From assembly GCA_023053575.1 (NCBI GenBank), contig JAKZAP010000016.1, forward strand, positions 7,064,046 through 7,128,045: a stretch of DNA of 64,000 nt. Reading direction: 5' to 3'. Source of the DNA: Branchinecta lynchi. Taxonomy: Eukaryota; Arthropoda; Branchiopoda; Anostraca; Branchinectidae. Numbering within the stretch: the stretch's first letter is position 1; every line of letters starts with the position of its first letter. A program made the position numbers and the translations under genes. Below are positions 23,524 through 33,860 of the stretch, in pieces. Below the pieces are notes generated by a model. That model was not told the DNA's origin. It worked only from the letters and a program-made list of their open reading frames with translations, and did no database searches.

Positions 23524-24128
23524 TAGTGTAATTTGGATTTTTCGATATTTTCACTTTCGATATCGACGGGACCACATTCGCTCTCATATCCGTCTCATTT
23601 CACTAAAATTTAAGAAATTTTGCATCATCTTTCGGTAAAACTGCGAATAGTATAAAAATTAAATTACGGAAAACATATTGCTCCAGCTTCGGATATATAA
23701 GATTGTTACTATACTATGTCAGATTATTTACAATAGCTGCGTTTATACCGATACCATGGTATCTGTTACCACGGTAGCTGGATCTGCAATTAGTCGTACC
23801 ACGGTCTAAAGTGGTTTTCGCAGTTACCGTGGTATCTGAATATCAGATACCACGGTACCCTGCCAGATACCACTGTAAATTCAAAAACGCCTCTTAACCA
23901 TGGTATCTGATACCACGGTAGCTGCGAAAACGGCTTTTGACCGTGGTATTAGATACCACGGTAGCTGCGAAAACGAATTTTGACCGTGGTACCAGATACC
24001 GTGGTATCTGCAAAAACGCAACTGATAATTATAACATATCGTTTTCGATATCAATATTTACGTTTCGGTATTCGATATCGTCATTTGGTCCGATATACTT
24101 GATCGATATAGAATATCGCCCAACACTA
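23524..24128. mobile_element. hAT-like MITE, family c, with a nested MITE
   Basis: It starts TAGTGTAATTTGG and ends CGCCCAACACTA. The flanking 8-mers are TTCCCAGT (23516-23523) and TTCCCGGT (24129-24136). Family-b element 23736-24024 splits it. Outside that insert it aligns with copy 29133-29475. Confidence 0.8.
23736..24024. mobile_element. Harbinger-type MITE, family b, copy 2 (nested)
   Basis: The ends are GCTGCGTTTATACCGATACC and CAAAAACGCAACTG, with 'taccacggtagctgcgaaaa' repeats inside. It sits in family c where the other copies read 'ttacaataatta', with a 3-bp duplication (ATA on both sides, or AAT/GAT, depending on where the end is drawn). Confidence 0.8.
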
Positions 24129-24169
24129 TTCCCGGTCGCCTTATAACAAGTATGTGTCTCGTGTTAATC

Positions 24170-24436
24170 TGATACACAAGTGGCTTCATGACTCCCTAAG
24201 CTTTTACAGCAGTTTTTTCTTTTCAAAACACACAGTAAAGATTTTCCTTTTCTTCACATAAAACAGATTGATTATTCGCTCTTGAGCTCCTATAGTAGCT
24301 GTAGACTAGTTACTTTTAAAGGTTTTGGTAATCACTGGATCTCTTGTCTTGATGAAAAAAGAGATTTTTTTTTTTAACTTTTATTTAATGCACACTTATT
24401 AAACTTTGTAAGTTTGAAACACCGACTATTAAAGGA
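24170..24436 (+). mobile_element. Family i, partial copy
   Basis: 'cacaagtggcttcatgact', 'cagtaaagattttcc', 'cttgtcttgatgaaaaaaga' and 'gactattaaaggac' match the other family-i copies. With 23139-23523 it forms inverted arms around the hAT MITE. Neither arm carries a family-a insertion. Confidence 0.6.
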
Positions 24437-24444
24437 CCCCTCGC

Positions 24445-25775
24445 ACTATTTAAGGAAAGCGTTTGACCGTGTAAATCACCAGAAGCTCCTTAATATTCTA
24501 AGGGAAATGGGTGTTCCTGTGCCTGATCTATGTACTCTTTCGTATTGGTTCAAGGAGCAATGATTTTTGATACGTTGGGCATCTGAATTTAGCCCCTCTT
24601 TCTCTGCGTCAAATGGAGTGCGTCAAGGCGGAGTTTTGTCGGCTTTTTTATTCACTGCTTATTGTGATGACCTTAATAGGCGTCTGACTGCCAGTGGTAA
24701 TTGGTTGCCATATATCTTCTCGATGTATCAATAATCTGAGCTACGGCAACTTGTCCCAACTCACTTAATTTGTTGCTAAAAATTTGTGAAAGCTTCGCTG
24801 CTGAGCTTGATATTGTCTTCAATACGTCAAAAACCGAGTGCGTATGCTCCCGGCCCCGGGGATCTATTTCGCCTATTATCCCCACAGTAAAACTGTATGG
24901 AACTGAGCTTACTTTCGTAAAAGAATTTCGGTATCTTGGGTTCATTTTTAATGAACACCTACTTGATGATGCACACGTCCGTCACACACTCCGCTCGGTT
25001 TACCTCCGAGGTAATATGCTACTACGAAAGTTCAATCATTGCTCATCTGACGTTAAAACATTTCTTTTCCGTTCGTATTGTACTAGCATTTTCGGTCTCC
25101 CACTTGTGCATAGTTACACTAAGAACGGAATCCGTGAGCTTCGTGTTCCGTACAACGATACGATAAGGTTCCTTCACGGAATACCGCGTTTCAGCAGTGC
25201 CACGGAGCTATGCGCTGATATTTGTGTTTGGAATTGTCGTCAACTGCATTACGCTAACAGACTAGCCTCGTTTTTGTTGCAATAGCGCTGCCGCATCGCT
25301 GCTGCAGCACTTCTTTGCTTTTGCATAATATGCGTTTTGGATTCACTTTCTTCTTGGTTGAAGCGGCAGCACTGCAGCATCTTGCAGGGAAGCACGGACT
25401 TGGTCGGGGAGCAAGTCCGTGATTCTCGAGAAGCGCTGCCGTCTTCCTCAGAAGCGCTGCAGTGCAAAAACGGATGTTGAAAGAATCAGTCCGGAATCGG
25501 CCGAGAAGTGGACCTGCAGCATGCAACAAAAACGAGGCTAGTGTCTCTGCGAGAACGGCTTTTAGCTTCCGAAAACCCGTTGATATTACCTCTTCGTTCT
25601 CCGTTGCTGCGTCTGTCACTTCCAGTTTGGCTGAAACTGTATGAGCCCATCGAGAATAGTTAAACGTGTGATTGTTCTTTTTCCTTTATAAGTTGTTATT
25701 TAATTATTAGTGCTTAATTATGGTCTTTGTCACCGGAATAAAAGTATTGAATTGAATTGAATTAAATTTACTCTT
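24445..25775 (+). pseudogene. LINE ORF2 fragment, RT to C-terminus, split by a MITE
   Basis: The 5' end is truncated and starts at the RT palm (AFDRVNHQKLLNILREMG). GVRQGGVLSAFLFTAY follows; the second catalytic motif region is decayed, with stops near 24570 and 24730. A clean frame from 24770 has TSKTECVCS, FRYLGFIFNEHLLDDAHVR and NRLA. It is interrupted by a MITE at 25265-25538 and resumes with SLRERLLASENP to a stop near 25660. The tail at 25730-25775 has 'aataaaagtattgaattgaa'. It belongs with the GVRQGG-type LINEs at 49.6 and 58.2 kb. Confidence 0.8.
25265..25538. mobile_element. MITE, family l, copy 1, inside a LINE
   Basis: The ends GCCTCGTTTTTGTTGCA and TGCAACAAAAACGAGGC are perfect inverted repeats. 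Removing the element with one of the two flanking TA dinucleotides restores the LINE frame across the site (NRL|VSLRER), which supports a TA duplication. The interior is rich in 'gctgcagc', 'aagcgctg' and 'agtccgtg' motifs. Copy 2 is at 63061-63319. Confidence 0.85.
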
Positions 25776-25927
25776 CAACATACAATACTTTAAAATATTT
25801 GAATACTTTAAAATTAGGCTGTGCTTTCAACAAATGACTCGCGGTTTTGGCTGTTTTAAGCCATTTCCGACACCCGTTAACATATAGCGAAAATAGGGAA
25901 ACAATTTACATAGCCAGTTTTTCTGGT

Positions 25928-26137
25928 GATAGATTCTAATTTAAACCCCTCCCCCATCCCTAAATGTAGGGCTACAGAGCCCATCTACGAACTGGACCTT
26001 CTAAACCCAAAGAATCGTCTCACCAAGTTTCATCAAAATATCTCATTCCCTTCGAGAGTTATAGTGCGCATAGACGGACAGACCGACAACTTTTGCGATG
26101 TCATAGGTATCCCGCCACTTAGGTTTTGGGATCCAAT
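25928..26137 (+). mobile_element. Family a tail fragment
   Basis: Only the conserved tail domain is present: 'tagggctacagagcccatct', 'aagtttcatcaaaatatctc', 'agacggacagaccgacaact', ending in TTTTGGGATCC. There are no core units. Confidence 0.7.
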
Positions 26138-26469
26138 AATTTTGGTAGTCTGGAAATACTGACAAACTTCTTACCTTAGCCTAATTTTTTTTTTATGGAT
26201 AATCTGGCTCTGCAATAACATCGGTCACTAGAGGTCGGCGATACACAGGCATGCTCCGATTTTAGAAACTGATCATACACAGCTGAAATCAGTCGGAAAT
26301 ATGATCCCGGACTGTTGTTGCCTTATACAATATATACAACCGCCACATAAGCGATCGTATCATGGGCCCTTGGAAATAGTTCAGCGTCAGGAGCATTTTA
26401 GTTCACGGAACGATGATCAAGCTTTGTGAGCCACTCACAGGAGAGAACCGGAGGAGCTGAAATTCTTAC

Positions 26470-26635
26470 CTGAAGGTCTTCGTCCTTCAAATTATTGGTC
26501 ATTCCTACGAACTGTGACGTTACCACTGACACAACGTCAGACAGCTGTGAGGGATGTGCAGCGGCGTGAATGCAGAAAATTCCGGAATCACCGTAGGCGT
26601 GGTTGTACGCTGTGGCGTTGTGCATCCAATGGTAT
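26470..26635 (-). CDS. PMPCA: PMPCA exon, RYHWMHNATAY segment
   Basis: 166 bp: acceptor ttttcgtag at 26636-26644, donor GTAAGA at 26464-26469. It enters in phase 2 (AG|A, Arg) and leaves in phase 0. It reads YHWMHNATAYNHAYGDSGIF, then CIHAAAHPSQLSDVV and NNLKDEDLQ, matching the alpha-MPP region after the glycine-rich exon (human [21 protein letters not shown]). The next intron, to 9883, is about 16.6 kb and is the longest seen here. Confidence 0.95.
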
Positions 26636-26798
26636 CTACGAAAAATCAGAATTCACGACTTCTATCTACAACAGAAATCGTTAAGATTCTGTACCTTTTT
26701 ACGTCCTTTTGTTGATCAGAAACGGTTTTTAAAAACATACCAGTGCACTGACATGAAGACGACAACAAACTGTTCGAGGCGCGCGTACAGATATTAAG

Positions 26799-27075
26799 AG
26801 CGTGTTCCACCCTACTTACCGTAGTTACTACGCATGCTGTCACGAATTCTGGCTTTTTGCCGTCAAGACTGGAACGATTTTTCTATTTTGCAGCAGAATC
26901 TGATGCCCCGGGAAATCCTACCAGTCCCGTTGCTGAGATGCATAGTTACCACGCTTACTACGCTCCCGAGCATGGTAAGCAAATAGTTACTATTTCGAGA
27001 ATGTCGGAGCGGTTACGAGGTAGGAACGAAAATAGTTAACTAATACTTACTATTGTTAGAAGGGTGGAACACGCT
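26799..27075. mobile_element. MITE, family d, copy 2
   Basis: The ends AGCGTGTTCCACCCT and AGGGTGGAACACGCT are perfect. The interior matches copy 1 ('gactttttgccgtcaag'-type and 'gaacgatttttctatttt'). It lies within 170 bp of the PMPCA exon acceptor at 26636. Confidence 0.85.
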
Positions 27076-27167
27076 CTATATATGTTAGCTTTACGTCCCT
27101 TCGTTAATCAGACGGTTTTAAAAACATTCTAGTTTACTGTCATGAAGACGAAAACAAACTGTTTGAG

Positions 27168-27395
27168 GCGTGGGCGCAAATATAAGATGCAAGTGTTACC
27201 CTTTTAGATGTTTCCTCTTCGCTATAAAAAATCCTGGATAACAGGGCCCAACCAGCGCACGACCTTATCCCTGCTTTCTGGCCGAAGATTGAAAATTAAG
27301 TATCTTTTCCTGTGTGTTTTATTTATTTTCTTTCATTTACTCCGCTTTTTCAAAATGGCGAGATATATATAAATTACTTACTTATAACTTATATT
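27168..27395 (+). mobile_element. LINE 3' end, same family as 58.2-59.4 kb
   Basis: 'agatgcaagtgttaccctttt', 'aggcccaaccagc'-type and 'actccgctttttcaaaatgg' match 59162-59390 of the larger LINE, including the stop after the CFLAED-type end and the (TTAC)n-like tail. The first quoted match is split by one mismatch. Confidence 0.7.
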
Positions 27396-27462
27396 TAGAA
27401 GGACCCAGGGTCTCGATCGGCATGTGGCTAGATCGTTGACCTGACCAACAAACCGGAATGAA

Positions 27463-27862
27463 TTAGACTGACTTGTATTTCCGACCGCGACATACAGCAG
27501 TGACCCATGACAGCAAGAGCGAGGGGTTAACGCCTCCTGCAAACAGCAAAGAAAGACAAATATGTTGCTGGGCACAGCAATATCTCTGTATCCTTTCTCG
27601 GTCAGACGGACAATTTGACCGGAATCCGCGTAAGACATCTGGTGGAACTAGATATGGTGTGACCAGTTTGCTTAAGAGTGTCGATAAAGGGGTAATAAAG
27701 ACCAACCGATTCTCAATCTCTCCTTCCTCTCCCAATCGTAAGGATTCGGCCGGAATTCGGCGGTTGCTTATCCGAAATCTCTTAACCAAGGCGAGCCAAC
27801 GATCAATAGTTTTCGACGCCACGTTTTGCAGAGAAAACTTTTGGTTTAAATTCATTAATTAA
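27463..27862. other. Open in both strands, unrecognised
   Basis: About 130 codons are open on the minus strand (27855 to 27463) and about as many on the plus strand. Neither shows a known domain. The segment lies between two inverted LINE 3' ends (27168-27395 and 27863-28060). Possibly the fossil of another element, or chance. Confidence 0.2.
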
Positions 27863-28060
27863 ATTAATTAATTTATTAGTAACTCAACATTTTGAAAAGG
27901 CGGAGTGAAAGAAAATATAAAACACTTAAACACAGAGAAAAAGACATTTAATTTCCAATCTTCGTCCAGAAAGCAGTGGATAACGTCGTGCGCTCGTTGG
28001 TCCCTGTTGACCTGTTGTCCATGATTTTAGAACGCGATGAGGAACTTCTGAACTTCTCCG
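27863..28060 (-). mobile_element. LINE 3' end, inverted
   Basis: In complement it contains 'aacattttgaaaaggcggag' and the coding remnant that precedes it in 27168-27395. It is the same LINE family in the opposite direction. Confidence 0.65.
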
Positions 28061-28429
28061 TCAATGTACGGTTATGACCAGGTCCTCTTTGCTTACTTCA
28101 AAACTTGTTTATTTTGGTGTGCAATTTAGGTTTGTTGAAGATTCAGTGCTGTTATTTTGGAACTTCGAAAGCTTCCATACTAACTATCCTGCCATCTACT
28201 GTCCAAAAGGAACCCAAACAGCAAAGTAAAAAATTACAATGGTTCTTTCCTCTAGATGGCACGAAAAATCCCACTAATTCAGTTTTCTGGAATAGATGAA
28301 GAGGGCTTCGACTAAGTTTCGTCAGAATATTGGATACTGGACGCTAAAATTCATATAAATACACATGATGACTAGACAAGAAGCTGATACTTATTTTAAA
28401 TGACCTGTCTTACCTATTATACTAATGCA

Positions 28430-28766
28430 ACCTACTTCCATAATTACTCCATATATTTCTAAACCCGGAGACCCCAATTTCGTACGGTGCATTCTAACCC
28501 CTCTAGCAAAACCACGCTGATTTTCTCATTTGCCGTATTTTGCTACCTTCGATGTGCATCACGCTGTCGACGGTTGTCTGCGAGAAGTTTTCCCATCAGA
28601 AAAACTGCTTATGTAAATTGTTTCCCTGTTTTCGCTACAAGTCAACGGGTATCGGAAAAGGCTTAAAACAGCCAAAAGGTGGGTTATTTGTCGAAAGCAC
28701 AGCATAGTTTTAGAATATTAAAATATTTTAAAATAAAATAGTGCGAGGGGTCATTTAACCATTAAA
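28430..28766 (+). mobile_element. MITE-like element, family g, copy 1
   Basis: 'actccatatatttctaaa', 'ccggagac', 'gtattttgctacctt', 'tgtctgcgagaagtttt' and the terminal 'tagtgcgaggggtc' are shared with 46285-46560. A fragment at 25800-25925 is inverted. The right terminus abuts an inverted copy of itself (palindrome 28725-28809). Confidence 0.6.
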
Positions 28767-28809
28767 ATTTAATGGTTAAATGACCCCTCGCACTATTTTA
28801 TTTTAAAAT
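28725..28809. repeat. 85-bp near-perfect palindrome of two family-g ends
   Basis: Arms of 42 bases around one central base at 28767 read 'attttaaaataaaatagtgc' / 'gaggggtcatttaaccatta' and their complement. The 'gtgcgaggggtc' end also occurs singly at 24432-24445 and 46541-46556. Confidence 0.9.
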
Positions 28810-29132
28810 TTACAGTATTTAATACTGTAAATATCAGGTAAGCCCATTCTGAAATCAGCCCAGACACAGTCAAACAGATTTCGACCCCATTTCAGGTTAT
28901 TTCCTTCCTCGGGTCGTCCCACCGAATCGCCCCAGGCCAAAATTCCTTTCGATCCTAGGAAGAAACTAACCTGAAATCGGCTCGAACTCTGTTTCACTTT
29001 GTCTGGGCCGATACGGGAGCATTGCGAGTCCTTGCCTCCAGTTCTAAATAAGTCCAATATTCCGATGCAGTTTAGTCGATACCTTAACTCAAGCCAGCCG
29101 AAACGGACAGGTTCGTCCTCGACTGCCCCAAT

Positions 29133-29475
29133 TAGTGTTGGGCGATATTTGGATTTTTCGATATATCGATATTTTCACTTTCGATCTTCGATATCGATAT
29201 TTCTTTTCCATGTTTCGCTATAGGATACCTCTCATTTCGTCAAAATTTAAGAATAAAATTGTCGTTAAATAGCATCTGGATCATCTCAAACCCCGTAAAA
29301 ATAAAAACTGAATTACGGAAAACATATTGCTCCAATTTCGGATATATAAATGTAGGCTATCTTAGATTATTTACAATATTTATGAATGAACAAATATCAT
29401 TTTTGATATCGATATTTACGTTTCGATATTCGATATCGATATTTTGCCCGATATATCGTTATCGATATCCAATAC
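29133..29475. mobile_element. hAT-like MITE, family c, copy 4
   Basis: The left end is TAGTGTTGGGCGATATTTGG. The right end is degenerate ('tatccaatactg'). The interior has the same 'atcgatatttc' runs and the segment 'ttgctccaatttcggatata' seen in the other copies. No clear target duplication. Confidence 0.7.
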
Positions 29476-29589
29476 TGTAAATACCTGCTTTATTTACCTA
29501 TATCGTACCAAAATCGAAAAATAATACAAAGCCCCTGATATAACGGCAAAACTCCAGCAGCTTCATAAAAATTTATCTGGACAAGCGTA

Positions 29590-29765
29590 TGAACGGCTTA
29601 CTCCATATCACGGGCTCATCCGTTTGTTCTGTTGATTTTGTGTGTTTATTTTGTTGTATTAGTGTTTCTTCAGTTGTTTATTTGTTTCTTTCTCTTCTTT
29701 ACTCCACTATCCTCACATTGTTTTGTGCAGTGGGTTACAAATAAATTATTATTATTATTATTATA
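29590..29765 (+). mobile_element. LINE 3' end with (ATT)n tail
   Basis: A T-rich 3' UTR ends 'gtgggttacaaataaattatt' followed by (ATT)n at 29748-29765. The tail type is the same as at 9449-9475. There is no usable coding remnant. Confidence 0.55.
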
Positions 29766-29806
29766 ATATTGACCAAAACTAGCCCCAATACATCAAAACA
29801 CTTTAC

Positions 29807-30018
29807 CTGTTTAAAACCTGAGTGTATAGCCTTGTGTACATTCCTTTGCCAGGACCCCCCGCTGAGAACGATCCGCCTCCACCCATAAGCATGTTGAGAA
29901 CGCAGAAGGCAATGAAGTCTTGGTCGTTGTGTGAACTGCTCTCAAGACCGAGGACAAAATGTGCGAGCTCTGGCATCGGCGTGGGGCCAAGGCTGACATC
30001 CGACAAGTCTTTTTCTCG
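29807..30018 (-). CDS. PMPCA: PMPCA exon, glycine-rich loop
   Basis: 212 bp: acceptor taattgcag at 30019-30027, donor GTAAAG at 29801-29806. It enters in phase 0 and leaves in phase 2. It reads [20 protein letters not shown], then [34 protein letters not shown] and [11 protein letters not shown]. The [14 protein letters not shown] segment is the alpha-MPP flexible glycine-rich loop, which takes part in presequence binding. All residues of the loop are present. Confidence 0.97.
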
Positions 30019-30667
30019 CTGCAATTAAAACAATAGCTCTCTTGTAGTTGTTTTTCAGCCTGTGAGTGTGTACTATCCAAACCTTTACTAATCAAGATTT
30101 CCAACCAAAGACATGACCAAAGAGTTTTTTCTTAACGTGGACGTTTCTGCCCTTAGCTATTTCTCCGCACTCCATCTACAAAGAAGATTTTTTAGACCCG
30201 ATTAGTCCTTACCGTTCTTTTTTTAATGTTTATTTTTGTATCATGTGCATTTACTACATTCCTGAAAGCGCAGTGTATTTTTTTCATTTTCTTTGTCTGT
30301 ATACTCCGCTATTTCCCTCTTATTAAAGTGCGTAAATAAAAAAATTTAGTTACAGCTAGATTCCAAAATTCGTACTGGGAACACCAAGAGCAACTCCATT
30401 TCATCATCATCATCAGTTTGATAAAAAAATTGGCCGGCAGAATGAAAATTGCGAGAAAAAAGCTGGCCAGTAAAAATAACTGGCCATTATTTGCACAGCA
30501 GGAAGAGAAAACTGGGCAGTGGGAATTTAACTTAAGGCTCATTTCCCAAAATCTCTGTAAAGATTTGACACTGTACAATCTAGATCGACCGTCTTAAATG
30601 ACGGTCACTGCGTTTGGCCCGATGAGCTGAGAATAACACAAATGTATGTTTCTAAATTCACCTTCAC

Positions 30668-31040
30668 TAGTATGACGCCAAAGCAAAATAACACTAGGGA
30701 GTAGCGCCAAGACTTGAAAAACTTGACACACACTCTAATAGCAGCGACACTACCACCACTAGCGATAGAGAACGTCCCTACTGAAACTCATTCAGCCGTT
30801 CACCAGCGCTGACTCCAATAACTTCATATTCCAAACATAGCATAAAATGATACAGCTTCCATTGTTTCCTTGGTGTGGGCAGGCCGCACCTTTGCTAGAA
30901 ATTTATAAACCCGCAAGTTTGTCTCGCTTTAAATGCCGCAAGCGTAGTGGGAGGCACTAAGAATATGACCAGTTTGCAAAGCATGGAAAGCATACGTCTT
31001 GGCGCTAGTCCTTAGTGTTATTTTGCTCTGTATGAAACTA
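30668..31040. mobile_element. MITE beside a PMPCA splice donor
   Basis: The left arm 'aagcaaaataacactaggga' + 'gtagcgccaagac' pairs with the right arm 'gtcttggcgctagtcc' + 'ttagtgttattttgct' (few mismatches). The element ends about 22 bp from the donor of the exon at 31063-31165. No target duplication was identified. Confidence 0.7.
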
Positions 31041-31062
31041 AGAAGAAAACTGAAAAACTTAC

Positions 31063-31165
31063 AGTCACGACACCTCCAGTATACTGCGAAACTGAGGGGT
31101 CTACTTCTAACTTGCTGCCAAGCGAAGAGTCTTGCTCCCAAACGGGTTTCTGCTCCACGAAATAT
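31063..31165 (-). CDS. PMPCA: PMPCA exon, YFVEQKPVW segment
   Basis: 103 bp: acceptor gttttcag at 31166-31173, donor GTAAGT at 31057-31062. The first base completes Lys with the previous exon (AA|A); the exit is phase 0. It reads YFVEQKPVWEQDSSLGSKLE, then VDPSVSQYTGG, matching the linker and start of the second half of alpha-MPP (human VDIDRSVAQYTGG). Confidence 0.95.
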
Positions 31166-31274
31166 CTGAAAACATAACAACAGTAAAATTGATCAACGTT
31201 CATTCTGTTACCGTGCATGCAAGGCATGTAACAGTTTACCTGAGGAGACCGTTTTCCGACCAAATTTACTCTCG

Positions 31275-32333
31275 TTTAAAGTTGAACTTAAAAGCGAAGT
31301 TATTTTTGTAGGCTATCACTCCACAGCATTATTTTGATCGTTTTAAGGGATTTTTTTTTTCACTACTTGCTCTAGTATGATGTTCACATATCTACGGCCG
31401 TCCTCACAACGCAAAATTCTACTATGATGGGGAAAATCTGAATCTCAATACAAACGCGCCTTTTCAGTGGTCAGCTCCAGGAAGGTGGCTCACTGCGTGA
31501 ACACTTATTTTTCGTAAATTGCTTTCATCAAGCCTACAACACAGACCCAGGCCGATAGATGTACAACAAATCACATGTAAATTCCACTATTTGAAAATCG
31601 ATTACATCGTGAATAGCTGAAGAATGAACTAACGCATTTTCATCGGGTCTTCAAACTTCTTTAAAGTTTAGCTGCTGAAAATGTCTTAGATAGGAAAATC
31701 TAGTTACCCATTACTTATTCAATTAAAGAATCTTGAAAACCCGGCGAAAATGCGTTACTTCGTTGCTCCGCCATTCACGAATGATCGATTTTCAAATAAT
31801 GGAATTTCCTTGTCTGATTTGTATGCTCTATGCGCTTGTATATGTGTTGTATTTATTTTTATTTTATTTTATTTCAAATAAGGCCAACATGGGCCACAAT
31901 ATAACAAAACACACTCAACAAGCAAACAAATGTAAGTACCAGGTCACTTACGTGACTCCCGTCAAAAGCCCGGCGTACAACTCACGAGTCCCTGGTTTGA
32001 AGAGAAAGAATTGACCCCCTCCGAAGTTCAATTGTATGCTCAAGGAAAACAATTTACGAAAAATAAGTGTTCACATAGTGAGAGTGAGCTACCTTCCGTA
32101 AGCTAATCACTGTCCACTGAAGGGGCCGCGTATCAATTTTTTCTGCGTCATAGTAGAAATTTGCGGTGACGACAACCGTAGATGTTCGGTACGTCATTCT
32201 AGAGAAAATAGTGAAAATCGAAAAAATCCAGTTAAATGATACAAAAATAACTTTGCTTTTCAGTTAAACTTTAAGCGAACAAGTCATGGGTACCTAGATT
32301 TTCCTATTATATCCCTTTTCGGTTAAACTTTAA
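31275..32333. mobile_element. Family m palindromic element, large copy
   Basis: The left half (31275-31740) and right half (about 31990-32333) are inverted relatives: 'actctagaatga'-type, 'ttctactatgatg' and 'tgaacacttatttttcgtaa'. The ends carry TTTAAAGTTGAACTT and CAGTTAAACTTTAA. An unrelated A/T-rich LINE-type 3' end (31845-31990, minus: 'atgttggccttatttgaaat') sits near the middle. Confidence 0.65.
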
Positions 32334-32789
32334 GCAACATCTTGGTGGTACTCAGTTTAGTTACAGCGCCTATGTGAATCCTTTTTAGTGTATATTCGTA
32401 GTATGCGTGTATAGTGCAGTGTTATTAAACAATAGTTCATGTGTTTTGTACGGAGAGTTTGTTTCTTAAGAGCAAAGTTACGCGATAGACTTGGCTCTTG
32501 AATTTTCGACGAAGAACAGTTTCTGTTCGATAGAAGGTAGACTCCAAAAAAATATTTTGTGTTGGATTTAAGCAAAAAATTTTTTTGGTATCTTTCTGAT
32601 ACAAAAGGTGACTTAACTGATGCCGTAAAGGATCCACGCCCAAGTCCTGATTAACTCCAAGCACAAAGGGCATAATTTTTTAGCTTCTCGCTGATTTGTA
32701 CTTGTCTTTTTGCATATCGTCACATGAAAGTCACTGATTAACACACAAGACACGTTTCCAGATAACCAAGACTGGCTATCTGGCAAGAC

Positions 32790-33055
32790 TGGCACGAATT
32801 CTGACTTTTTGCCGTCAAAGCTGGAACGATTTTTCTATTTTCCAGCAGAATATCATGCAACGGGCGAATCCGATCAATCACGTTGCCGAGATGCGTAGTT
32901 ACCACGCTTACTACCCTCCCGACCATGGTAAGTAAATAGTTACTATTTCGACAAGGTTGGAACGGTCAGCGTAGTAACTTTGTACGAGGTTGGAACGGTC
33001 AGCGTAGTAACTTTGTACGAGGTTGGGACGAAAACAGTTTACTATTGCTAGAAGG
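32790..33055. mobile_element. MITE, family d, copy 3, ends damaged
   Basis: 'gactttttgccgtcaaagc', 'gaacgatttttctattttcc' and 'gaacggtcagcgtagtaact' (the last in two tandem copies about 35 bases apart) match the family. The left terminus is lost and the right is reduced to 'gctagaagggt'. Confidence 0.7.
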
Positions 33056-33194
33056 GTATCGGCAGAATATATCGCCGTTTAAAAAATGTAGAAGCAGGTC
33101 GTGTTTCTAGGCAGTTCGCAGGTTATTTGGAGAGGTTGTTAAACCCAAGAGCTTTTACTGGTAGTACAAAGAGAGGTGAAAGGGTACTACTCAC

Positions 33195-33367
33195 TTTTCT
33201 GCGGCTTCGACCAGTGCGTCGTGCTCCACTCCCACTCCAGCTAGGACGATCCTTTCTGGGGAATAATGACTCCTGAGGTATGTGAAGAGGGTATTTCGGT
33301 CGATTTTGTCAACATTTTCCGCCGGGCAAATTTTAGGCAATCCTAATGTGTTGTCTCTCCAGGAGGC
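33195..33367 (-). CDS. PMPCA: PMPCA exon, WRDNTLGLPKICP segment
   Basis: 173 bp: acceptor cttctcttag at 33368-33377, donor GTGAGT at 33189-33194. It enters in phase 0 and leaves in phase 2. It reads ASWRDNTLGLPKICPAENVD, then LRSHYSPERIVLAGVGVEHD and ALVEAAEK. It matches alpha-MPP (YRDNTVGLHRFCPTENV...RMVLAGVGVEHEHLV). No damage. Confidence 0.96.
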
Positions 33368-33476
33368 CTAAGAGAAGAGATCTGTGTTATTTCCGGATTC
33401 AATGGGCACATCTTTATTAATCAATCAATTAGCTTTATTTCAGCACAAGTGCCACAAACAACAAAAAGAAAACACA

Positions 33477-33860
33477 CTAGAGAACATAAGAATTGTCGTT
33501 TAAAGGACACCTGAATGAAGAGTACCAAGTATCATCCCTATCTGTATGACGTCCGTTAACATTGCCTGCAGAAAACCCAATCCAAATAAGAAATACCGTT
33601 TCCAAGCTATGATTTTTGCTCCATTTTGCATCTGTCCTTATTTCAGTACCGAGCAATTTTAGAAATGAACAAATGTCTCCAATCAAACCTTCTTCTGGAA
33701 CATTTTTTAACCAGATAAGCCCAAACGTATATCTAGAAGAAATTTCAATACGATCCAGACAGCGCTGTACAAGATTTGAATGAATTGCGCTTTTTGTCTT
33801 GGAGTCTGCATGTGCAAACCTCCGGAAACAATCATCCCTATTTTGAAAACGTCACGCTAA
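33477..33860 (-). CDS. Unrecognised ORF remnant before a LINE-like tail
   Basis: On the minus strand a frame from about 33825 to a stop at 33477-33479 reads, in part, QRCLDRIEISSRYTFGLIWL, then DICSFLKLLGTEIRTDAKW, then ETVFLIWIGFSAGNVN. I do not recognise a family. Downstream on the same strand (33410-33460) is 'gctgaaataaagctaattga' plus TTGA repeats, like the tail of the LINE at 46260, so it is most likely retrotransposon-derived. The start is not defined. Confidence 0.3.
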
